From Bacteroidota bacterium (lineage in GTDB: Bacteria > Bacteroidota > Rhodothermia > Rhodothermales > UBA10348): DNA of 5,081 bases. A program made the position numbers and the translations under genes. Location of the stretch: contig JAAZVD010000145.1 of assembly GCA_018623785.1 (NCBI GenBank), positions 1 through 5,081 on the forward strand, written 5' to 3'. The notes beneath the pieces were generated by a model, which had not been told where the DNA came from, did no database searches, and saw only the letters and a list, made by a program, of their open reading frames with translations. This document shows positions 1 to 4,768 of the stretch, in pieces; positions within the stretch are counted from its first letter, which is position 1, and each line of letters starts with the position of its first letter.

Positions 1-212
1 AAGGGGGTCGAACTTGAATGGAAGCGGATCAAAGCACGAAGCAAGCCGGTACCAAGCGCCATACAAAGCACTGGGCGTAGTGCGGATCTTAGCGCTCCGA
101 ACCATACTGGCACTCGTGAGTGACGCACCATCAACAATGCATCATCAGCAATGCACCATTGAGCCGTGCACCTTCGAACCCGCGTACGCCGCGCCATACA
201 ACGATCACAACC
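1..212. other. Non-coding region upstream of the bacilliredoxin gene
   Basis: No convincing protein-coding gene is seen here on either strand. An open frame runs from 14 across the bacilliredoxin start, but its peptide is Cys/His/Arg-rich, has no domain character and overlaps the real gene in another frame. The stretch holds two short dyads: GCACT and AGTGC around a 6-base loop at 68-83, and CACTC-GT-GAGTG at 111-122. Neither is followed by a T-run, so they do not look like intrinsic terminators. The octamer GCGTACGC at 182-189 is self-complementary. CAAAGCA/CGAAGCA is a near-identical heptad pair at 30-43, and CAAAGCA recurs at 64-70. The region presumably carries the promoter of the bacilliredoxin gene, but I cannot identify a clean -35/-10 pair. 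Confidence 0.6.
124..180. repeat. Degenerate 14-bp (2 x 7) phased tandem repeat
   Basis: Successive units read CGCACCATCAACAA (124-137), TGCATCATCAGCAA (138-151), TGCACCATTGAGCC (152-165) and a 15-base GTGCACCTTCGAACC (166-180). The first two differ at 3 of 14 positions and the later ones drift. Read as heptads from 126, the series alternates CACCATC/AACAATG/CATCATC/AGCAATG/CACCATT. It lies between the two dyads and the bacilliredoxin start. It is too degenerate and short for a CRISPR, and nothing indicates a function. Confidence 0.5.
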
Positions 213-734
213 ATGCCCTACCCAGAACCTCTTGTTGCTCCAATGCGCGCGGAGTTGACCGCCGTTGGCGTTCATGAACTCAAAACAGCCGAGGAGGTCG
301 ATCGCGCTTTCGAAGCGGCTGCCGGCAAGACCATGTTGCTCATTGTAAACTCGGTGTGCGGTTGTGCCGCTGCCATGGCACGGCCTGCCGTGCGTATGTC
401 CATGCAAGCCGATCAGCTCCCTGACATGTTCACGACTGTCTTTGCAGGTCAAGACCTGGACGCCACGGCCCGTGCACGACACCACTTGGCAGGACTTCCA
501 CCGTCGTCGCCTTCCATGTTCCTGATTCAGGATGGAGAACCCGTGTTTGCACTGGAGCGCAGACACATTGAAGGTAGATCTGCCAGTGCTATCGCTACGG
601 ATCTGGTGAATGCCTTTCAGCATTTTTGCGGTTCAGGAGATGCCTCGGGTGATGGCTCGGGAAGCGGCGCAGCCGCGGAGACCATGTCGGAGGAGCCACC
701 CAAGGTCTCACCAACCTTCCGCTCCATTCTCTGA
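213..734 (+). CDS. BrxA/BrxB (YphP/YqiW) family bacilliredoxin
   Basis: This is a cytosolic thioredoxin-fold protein. The family (DUF1094) removes bacillithiol or related low-molecular-weight thiols from protein cysteines, or acts as a weak disulfide oxidoreductase. The 173-residue product follows the family layout. An N-terminal PLVAPMRAELT segment (residues 6-16) is followed by the active site NSVCGCAA, with Cys49-Gly50-Cys51. The conserved VFAGQD (77-81) and PPSSPS (96-101) segments come next. A Cys (139) sits where the Bacillus proteins end. The start at 213 was chosen because family similarity begins with YPEPLVAPMR; the open frame runs upstream to 120 but that extension is His/Thr/Pro-rich and unlike the family. 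There is no Shine-Dalgarno. The last ~34 residues (140-173) extend beyond the usual ~145-residue length and begin with SGDA-SGDG-SGSG repeats. Whether the host makes bacillithiol cannot be judged here. Family call is firm; the physiological thiol is inference. Confidence 0.93.
   Translation: MPYPEPLVAPMRAELTAVGVHELKTAEEVDRAFEAAAGKTMLLIVNSVCGCAAAMARPAVRMSMQADQLPDMFTTVFAGQDLDATARARHHLAGLPPSSPSMFLIQDGEPVFALERRHIEGRSASAIATDLVNAFQHFCGSGDASGDGSGSGAAAETMSEEPPKVSPTFRSIL
633..668 (+). repeat. 12-bp in-frame tandem repeat coding the bacilliredoxin tail
   Basis: Three imperfect units, TCAGGAGATGCC (633-644), TCGGGTGATGGC (645-656) and TCGGGAAGCGGC (657-668), are in frame. They encode SGDA, SGDG and SGSG, residues 141-152 of the bacilliredoxin. 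They make a flexible, partly acidic linker immediately after the family's C-terminal Cys139. Expansion by replication slippage is the simple explanation. Confidence 0.6.
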
Positions 735-773
735 ACCCGGAGGTTTGAGCCCGGAGTCTTGAACCCAGAGGCC
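732..773. repeat. 14-bp tandem repeat, three copies, between bacilliredoxin and thiolase
   Basis: Units are TGAACCCGGAGGTT (732-745), TGAGCCCGGAGTCT (746-759) and TGAACCCAGAGGCC (760-773), with a decayed fourth copy TCAATCCG. The period is exactly 14 with no indels, and each half is a heptad of the type TTGAACC / CGGAGGT. The first unit begins with the bacilliredoxin stop codon. The array fills about half of the 84-bp gap before the thiolase start. It resembles the phased repeat at 124-180, including TTGAGCC followed about 14 bases later by a GAACCC block in both. Confidence 0.65.
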
Positions 774-818
774 TCAATCCGTCGCCGTTCATCACCCGGA
801 CAGTCAACCCAATTCCCC

Positions 819-2009
819 ATGCGCGAAGCATACATCATCGATGCCGTTCGAACGCCTATCGGGTCCTTTGGAGGAGCCTTGAAGGATCACTCTGCTGTGG
901 ATTTGGCTGCCCACGTCATGAAGGCGACCATAGAACGCAGCGGTGCCCCAGCTGAAGCGCTGGATTTGGTCGTTTTTGGCAATATCCTGCGCGCTGGACA
1001 GGGGCAGCTCCTCCCGCGTCAGGCTGCCGTAAAAGCCGGCGTCCCCGATACGGTTGATGGGTTCTCGGTCGATATGGTATGCTCTTCCGGGATGCTCAGT
1101 CTTATGCAGGCTGCCACGATGATCAAGGCGGGCGAGGCGGACCTGCTGTTGGCAGGGGGTACGGAGTCGATGAGCGGGACCGGTTTCTATCTGTCTCACC
1201 GAGCCCGATGGGGCTACAAGTTCCTCATGGGCAATCCAGAAGGACTCACCGATTTGTTGCTGCATGATGGTCTTACGGATCCCTTCAGCGGCGAGGCTAT
1301 GGGTGTTCAGACGGAACGACTCGCTGCAGAGAAGGGCATTACCCGCGGCCAGCTGGACGAGGTGGCAGCCCTGTCGCATGAGCGGGCTGAAAAGGCCTGG
1401 TTGGAGGGGGCCTTTGACGCAGAGGTGGTCCCAATTCAATACCGAGTGAAGCGGGATATGGTGGATCTCGTCAAAGATCAGGGTATACGGCCTGGAACCA
1501 CGTCCGGATCACTGTCTAGTCTGCGTCCAGCCTTTGATAAGGAGGGCGTGCTGACGGCTGGAAATTCCAGCCAGATTTCAGACGGGGCCTCGGCGCTTAT
1601 GGTAGCCAGCGGGGAGGCTGTTAAAACATACGATTTGAAGCCGCTGGCTCGCATCATGGCTTCTTCGTGGGCAGCCGGCACCCCTTGGCGCTTTCCCGAA
1701 GCTCCGATTCCTGCTGTGCAGCGTGTGCTGGAGAAAACGGGCCTCTCTATCCAGGATTTCGAGCTCTTTGAGAACAACGAGGCATTCTCCATCAATAGTG
1801 TGCTTTTCAGGGATATGCTCGGCGTTTCGTACGACCAACTCAATGTCCATGGTGGGGCCATTGCATTGGGTCACCCTATCGGGTGCTCCGGTGCTCGCAT
1901 CGTAACCACGCTGGTCCACAGTATGCATCGATACGGGGTTTCTCGCGGCATGGCTGCTATTTGCCACGGTACAGGTGGTGGCACGGCAATTGCGCTGGAA
2001 CGAGTGTAA
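819..2009 (+). CDS. Thiolase family protein (acetyl-CoA C-acetyltransferase type)
   Basis: Thiolases condense two acyl-CoAs or cleave a 3-ketoacyl-CoA with CoA, in the cytosol. The 396-residue product has the normal length and start (MREAYIIDAVRTPIG). All catalytic elements are visible: the nucleophile Cys88 in VDMVCSSGM, GGTESMS (113-119), NEAF with Asn320, GHP with His352 in HGGAIALGHPIGCSGAR, and Cys382 in ICHGTGGG near the C terminus. A start at 819 fits the family; a TTG-initiated extension to 759 would add 20 non-conserved residues inside the upstream repeat. There is no clear ribosome binding site. The C-terminal loop reads CHGTGGG where the classical form is CxGGG(Q/M)G; the essential CxG is kept. 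The fluoride-channel gene starts 2 bp after the stop, so the two are likely co-transcribed. Degradative (beta-oxidation) and biosynthetic (acetoacetyl-CoA) roles cannot be told apart from sequence; no hydratase or dehydrogenase partner is in the window. Confidence 0.95.
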   Translation: MREAYIIDAVRTPIGSFGGALKDHSAVDLAAHVMKATIERSGAPAEALDLVVFGNILRAGQGQLLPRQAAVKAGVPDTVDGFSVDMVCSSGMLSLMQAATMIKAGEADLLLAGGTESMSGTGFYLSHRARWGYKFLMGNPEGLTDLLLHDGLTDPFSGEAMGVQTERLAAEKGITRGQLDEVAALSHERAEKAWLEGAFDAEVVPIQYRVKRDMVDLVKDQGIRPGTTSGSLSSLRPAFDKEGVLTAGNSSQISDGASALMVASGEAVKTYDLKPLARIMASSWAAGTPWRFPEAPIPAVQRVLEKTGLSIQDFELFENNEAFSINSVLFRDMLGVSYDQLNVHGGAIALGHPIGCSGARIVTTLVHSMHRYGVSRGMAAICHGTGGGTAIALERV

Positions 2010-2011
2010 GT

Positions 2012-2401
2012 ATGTTGAAGTCGGTGGTTTATGTTGCCGCAGGAGGGGCCGTGGGCGCGGTTTCCAGGTATCTTGTTACCCTGGGATCCATTCGCTTGCT
2101 GGGAGCGGCCTTTCCTTGGGGCACACTGATTGTGAATGTACTGGGTTCGTTGTTGGTCGGGTTTTTATGGGGTCTGTTCGGCCGGGCAGCGGGTTCTGAG
2201 CGAACCCAAACCTTTTTCTTTTTCGGACTACTTGGTGCATTTACCACGTTTTCCTCCTACGCCTTGGATAGTCTGCAGTATATCCAGGAGGAGCGTTGGG
2301 GATGGGCGCTCGGGAACGTGATGTTCAACAATGTGGGTGCACTGTGCGCGGCGGCTGTTGGGTTTGCCTTGGCCCGCGTCCTGTTTGACCACCCGGAGTA
2401 A
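2012..2401 (+). CDS. crcB: Fluoride ion channel FluC/CrcB
   Basis: FluC proteins form dual-topology dimers in the inner membrane that let F- leave the cell passively. The 129-residue product has the family's length and four hydrophobic helices, roughly residues 3-30, 35-57, 67-90 and 100-124. Family signatures are GGAVGAVSRY (11-20, conserved Arg19), FPWGTLIVNVLGS (34-46, conserved Asn42) and GLLGAFTTFSSY (72-83), the helix-break and Phe-box region. By position Phe80 is the first Phe-box residue. The second is Tyr83 rather than Phe, and the usual Glu three residues later is Asp86. The start at 2012 gives the canonical N terminus; an open frame upstream to 1883 lies inside the thiolase gene and is not part of the protein. 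The gene follows the thiolase after 2 bp, and I see no fluoride riboswitch. Its 3' end contains the promoter of the next gene. A small single-copy crcB implies homodimers. Confidence 0.95.
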   Translation: MLKSVVYVAAGGAVGAVSRYLVTLGSIRLLGAAFPWGTLIVNVLGSLLVGFLWGLFGRAAGSERTQTFFFFGLLGAFTTFSSYALDSLQYIQEERWGWALGNVMFNNVGALCAAAVGFALARVLFDHPE

Positions 2402-2413
2402 CTGTGCTAGTAT
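2385..2413 (+). promoter_or_regulatory. Sigma70-like extended -10 promoter for the acyl-CoA reductase gene
   Basis: TTGACC at 2385-2390 matches the -35 consensus at 5 of 6 positions. A spacer of exactly 17 bp separates it from TAGTAT at 2408-2413 (4 of 6), which is preceded by TGC at 2405-2407, an extended -10 element. The -35 and most of the spacer lie in the last codons of crcB. Transcription would begin near 2420, about 27 bases before the next start codon. The Bacteroidota-type reading (TTTG at 2384-2387, then TA at 2408) also fits loosely, with a 20-bp gap. The call is from consensus matching only. Confidence 0.55.
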
Positions 2414-2417
2414 GCGT

Positions 2418-2433
2418 TGTCTCTCAAGAGACA
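2418..2433. promoter_or_regulatory. 16-bp dyad at the predicted transcription start
   Basis: TGTCTCT (2418-2424) and AGAGACA (2427-2433) are perfect inverted repeats around a central CA. In RNA this can form a 6-bp stem closed by a UCAA tetraloop, with one more U-G pair at the base. It sits 4 bases after the -10 element and 13 bases before the start codon of the acyl-CoA reductase. No T-run follows, so it is not an intrinsic terminator. It could be a repressor operator or a 5' UTR hairpin; the sequence does not decide between them. Confidence 0.45.
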
Positions 2434-2446
2434 GAATGCTTGAATT

Positions 2447-3544
2447 ATGTCAGAATCCTCGAACCTCATACCATGTGTCGCCAGCACGGCAGAGCGTTGG
2501 ATGGATCCCGACTACGTGGTGCGTGTCGAGGCTGTAGAACGTACCCTGGAGGCTGATAACTACTTTACGGAGGCCGCCATCGCGTTTGCCATCAACCAAC
2601 AGATGGCGCTCCTCACGGCCGAGGCGCTGAATCGCTGGCAGGATCAGCTGACCGGAGGAGTCGGTCCTGGGTATGAGAGAGTCCCTGATCGGGGAACTGT
2701 TGCCGTCCTTAACCCGGGCAATATTCCCTTTGTGGAGCTGCAGGATCTGGTCTCCGTCCTACTGAGTGGATTGTCCTACGTGGGAACAGTGTCTTCTCGG
2801 TCGCCGGCGTTGCTGCCGGCCTTTGTTGCTGATTTGCGCGCCTGCCTGCCATCCCTGCCTGTAAAACTGACAAGCTGGACCGAAGCTCTTCAAGGAGCAG
2901 ATCATGTCATTGCCGCTGGAACGGACCAAACCATGAGTGCAGTTGAAGCGGCTGTCCTGGAGCATGGTATATCCCCTTCACGATGCTGGCTTCGAGGTCA
3001 CCGTTATTCCGTTGCGGTCTTGAGTGGCAGCGAGAGCAACGAGGACCTCGTGGACCTGGCCGAAGACGTGCTCCTGCATGAAGGTCAAGGCTGCCGGAGT
3101 GTAGCCCTCATATTTGCCCCGGCATCGATGTCTGTAGATCCGGTACTTGACACGTTTGCCCACTTCAGAGGGATGTTCAGTGCACATGGGCGCACGACAG
3201 GTCCGCTCAAGATGCAGCAAGCCATGCTTCAGGCGGTGGGAGCGCCGCACGCTTGGGCCGATGGACACGCCTTCCTGATTTCCCGAGGAGATCCCGAGGT
3301 GCAGAGTGCTTGTCATGTACGCTGGGTACCGTACGACGATCGGGCGGAGGCTGAAGTGTGGATACGCGCTCATCAGTCTGACCTTCAGGCGGTGTTTTCA
3401 TCCGCGGAGCTTGGCACGGGATCTGTTCCGTTGCATCCGCTGGGTTCGGCGCAACGTCCTGCCTTGGATTGGAGTCCTGATGGTAGAAGCCACGCAGATT
3501 TCTTTGCGGCCGAGCATGAACGCGTAAAGACCGATCTGCAGTAG
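2447..3544 (+). CDS. LuxC-like acyl-CoA reductase (aldehyde dehydrogenase superfamily)
   Basis: The family (PF05893) uses NAD(P)H to reduce an acyl-CoA or enzyme-bound acyl group to the aldehyde through a Cys thioester. The 365-residue protein shows the ALDH-fold landmarks: VAVLNPGNIPFVELQD (85-100) in the nucleotide-binding half, HVIAAGTD (153-160), YSVAVLSG (187-194) and the catalytic Cys216 in HEGQGCRSVALIFAP. The C-terminal PLGSAQRPALDW motif (331-342) matches Bacteroidota-type members, whose catalytic context is GLGCRxVS. The start at 2447 is the first ATG after crcB (45-bp gap) and has no Shine-Dalgarno; nearest evidence for it is the promoter and dyad just upstream. No luxA, luxB, luxD or luxE is present, so bioluminescence is not implied. 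Supply of aldehyde for fatty alcohol, wax ester or other lipid synthesis is possible. The thiolase upstream also handles acyl-CoAs, but a shared pathway is only a guess. Family is clear; substrate is unknown. Confidence 0.88.
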   Translation: MSESSNLIPCVASTAERWMDPDYVVRVEAVERTLEADNYFTEAAIAFAINQQMALLTAEALNRWQDQLTGGVGPGYERVPDRGTVAVLNPGNIPFVELQDLVSVLLSGLSYVGTVSSRSPALLPAFVADLRACLPSLPVKLTSWTEALQGADHVIAAGTDQTMSAVEAAVLEHGISPSRCWLRGHRYSVAVLSGSESNEDLVDLAEDVLLHEGQGCRSVALIFAPASMSVDPVLDTFAHFRGMFSAHGRTTGPLKMQQAMLQAVGAPHAWADGHAFLISRGDPEVQSACHVRWVPYDDRAEAEVWIRAHQSDLQAVFSSAELGTGSVPLHPLGSAQRPALDWSPDGRSHADFFAAEHERVKTDLQ

Positions 3545-3645
3545 GCACCTTATCCTGAGAAAGCGCGTATACTATCATCGCACTCAATGTCCATGTTACC
3601 GATCTCGAAAGTAGCGAAAGGGAGGCCTCAACGGACTGTGCCGAT

Positions 3646-4173
3646 ATGACCTCTTCCAACACTTCCAATCAAAGCGGCCGGCGCAACCGTACGGATAGTC
3701 AGATCGCCTCCGAAGGAAATCGCGGCGGTCGTTCCCGTGTGTCGCTTTCCCATTTGGCTGGTGAGACGCGTGCGTTGTGGGAGGACATGCGTGAATGGGT
3801 GGATCTGCGCGTCGAACTTGTTCAGGTCGACATTGAAGAGCGTATCCAGAAGGCTGCAAATGAGATCATGGCTGCCCTGCTGGCGGTCGGGCTTGGGTTG
3901 TTTGCCATGGCTTTTTTGCTGCATGGCATTGCGGTTTGGCTGGGACGTCTGCTGGGGGCAGTGGAGTGGGGATACGTACTTGTTGGTCTCGTTCTGGCAA
4001 TCGCGGCGCTTATCGTTCGACGAGTAAAACCAAACCTTACTCGTGGACTTCGTCTTCGAGGAACGGGTTCATCGAAAACGCCGGATACAGTATCGACATC
4101 TTCTAATTCCCCTAAGCAAGACAACCCCGAGCCAAGATCAACGGCTCCATCCAACGAACGAGTAAGGAACTGA
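3646..4173 (+). CDS. Putative Holin-X / DUF1469 (YqjE-like) family two-helix membrane protein
   Basis: The 175-residue product has a polar, Ser/Asn/Arg-rich N terminus (1-35) and a charged amphipathic helix (about 37-72, with LSHLAGETRALWEDMREWVDLRVEL). Two hydrophobic segments follow (about 75-100 and 106-125), then a long basic and Ser/Thr/Pro-rich tail (126-175). This matches the DUF1469 / Putative Actinobacterial Holin-X family (PF07332), widespread bacterial inner-membrane proteins related to E. coli YqjE. Despite the name there is no phage gene nearby and no evidence for lysis. The start ATG at 3646 overlaps the stop of a possible 20-codon leader frame. A GGGAGG at 3620-3625 is 20 bases away, too far for a normal ribosome site. 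The next gene starts 7 bp after the stop, so the two form a likely operon. Family assignment is from pattern recognition; the function is unknown. Confidence 0.75.
   Translation: MTSSNTSNQSGRRNRTDSQIASEGNRGGRSRVSLSHLAGETRALWEDMREWVDLRVELVQVDIEERIQKAANEIMAALLAVGLGLFAMAFLLHGIAVWLGRLLGAVEWGYVLVGLVLAIAALIVRRVKPNLTRGLRLRGTGSSKTPDTVSTSSNSPKQDNPEPRSTAPSNERVRN
4163..4169 (+). promoter_or_regulatory. Ribosome binding site for the 4181 gene
   Basis: TAAGGAA at 4163-4169 lies inside the last codons of the preceding gene and ends 11 bases before the ATG at 4181. It is the only start in the window with a plausibly placed Shine-Dalgarno-like sequence, and it supports translation of the second gene of the pair from the shared message. 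Confidence 0.4.
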
Positions 4174-4180
4174 GATAATC

Positions 4181-4675
4181 ATGGCTGAGCTACGGTCAAA
4201 GGAGGACCTGGAAGCACGCCTCAAGGAGAGGTCTGCGTCTATTTCGCGTCGATTCTCATCGCTGGAGGAAGTTATTCCAGCCATGCCTGGCTCAATACCG
4301 GAAGTGCTCAAAACAAAACGTACTTTCAAAGCCGGCCTAGCTGCTGGAGCAGGCTTTTTGATAGGCTTTTCCATTCTGAGGCGACGTAAACGGCATCGTG
4401 ACACATCGTGGGAGGATGGGGTGGAGCATCTGACACATCAATTGGGCGATGCCATAGTAGATCACTTGGACCGTTCTGAATCGCCAGAAGAAGCCGTTCG
4501 TAAGGCACTCAAGGAAAACCCGCCGATCATACGGATCAGGAACGATTCCGAAAGTGCATTTTCCGGTGCCTTAAGAGAACTGTTGAATTCAGGGAGCTCC
4601 CTGTTGATATCAGAGCTTGGTCGGTGGGTTCAGCATCGCATGCTTGAAAAAAAAGAGCATCCAGAAGCTGACTGA
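4181..4675 (+). CDS. Hypothetical single-helix membrane protein, partner of the Holin-X-like gene
   Basis: I do not recognise a named family with certainty. The 164-residue product starts with a charged, probably helical segment (about 5-31). A short Pro-rich stretch (PAMPGSIPE, 33-41) precedes one Gly/Ala-rich membrane helix (about 50-66, AGLAAGAGFLIGF). A strongly basic stop-transfer cluster RRRKRHR (67-73) follows. The C-terminal ~90 residues are polar and mostly helical (WEDGVEHLTHQLGDAIVDHLD...). The Gly-rich helix followed by Arg residues resembles the membrane end of DUF883/YqjD-type proteins, but those usually stop there, whereas this one continues. It follows the Holin-X-like gene by 7 bp, recalling the paired yqjD-yqjE membrane genes of proteobacteria. 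By the positive-inside rule the C-terminal part should be cytoplasmic. An 8-A run at 4647-4654 sits near the 3' end. Confidence 0.7.
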   Translation: MAELRSKEDLEARLKERSASISRRFSSLEEVIPAMPGSIPEVLKTKRTFKAGLAAGAGFLIGFSILRRRKRHRDTSWEDGVEHLTHQLGDAIVDHLDRSESPEEAVRKALKENPPIIRIRNDSESAFSGALRELLNSGSSLLISELGRWVQHRMLEKKEHPEAD

Positions 4676-4690
4676 GCCCTCGCGGAATCA

Positions 4691-4723
4691 TTTGGCCGTG
4701 TGCCGGGTGAAAAGCTACTTTTT
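4691..4723 (+). promoter_or_regulatory. Possible Bacteroidota-type promoter for the adenylate kinase gene
   Basis: TTTG at 4691-4694 and TACTTTTT at 4716-4723 fit the Bacteroidota pattern TTTG / TAnnTTTG except for the last base, with a 21-bp gap. They lie in the 93-bp space between the hypothetical membrane gene and the adenylate kinase start. A transcription start near 4730 would leave a leader of about 40 bases. Such loose motifs arise by chance, so this is weak. No convincing terminator is seen in the same gap. Confidence 0.25.
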
Positions 4724-4768
4724 CGGGAGACGAATCCGTTCCTAGCCTCTTCGTCATTAGTCGCCTTC

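Noticed and set aside
124..180. CRISPR array
   Set aside because: Units are 14 bases, contiguous, degenerate and without spacers.
14..277. Open frame of 87 codons across the upstream region
   Set aside because: The peptide is low-complexity and Cys/His/Arg-rich, overlaps the well-supported bacilliredoxin start in another frame, and its composition comes from the 14-bp repeat.
804..1439. 211-codon reverse-strand open frame inside the thiolase gene
   Set aside because: It is antisense to an intact thiolase, with no domain character; a shadow of GC-rich codon use.
2287..2388. GGAGGAG followed 8 bases later by ATG (2302), opening a 28-codon frame inside crcB
   Set aside because: Most genes here do not use Shine-Dalgarno sites, the peptide is Gly/Arg/Cys-rich without features, and the bases are explained by the conserved FluC reading frame.
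2447..3544. Bioluminescence (lux) operon
   Set aside because: Only a LuxC-like reductase is present; luciferase subunits, acyltransferase and synthetase are absent, and the protein matches the Bacteroidota-type branch.
3207..3668. 153-codon reverse-strand open frame over the end of the acyl-CoA reductase
   Set aside because: It is antisense to conserved family motifs (PLGSAQRPAL), rich in Arg/Pro/Ser with no recognisable fold.
3646..4173. Phage lysis cassette or prophage remnant, because of the Holin-X family name
   Set aside because: No endolysin, integrase, structural or att-like sequence is present. The family is common on bacterial chromosomes and is not a proven holin.
4198..4205. AAAGGAGG, a near-perfect Shine-Dalgarno, just inside the 4181 gene
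   Set aside because: No usable start codon lies at a suitable distance downstream; it simply encodes Lys-Glu-Asp in the charged N-terminal helix.
4676..4768. Intrinsic terminator between the membrane pair and adenylate kinase
   Set aside because: Only a 3-bp stem (GGC/GCC at 4693-4703) is available, with the T-run 15 bases further on; not a credible terminator.
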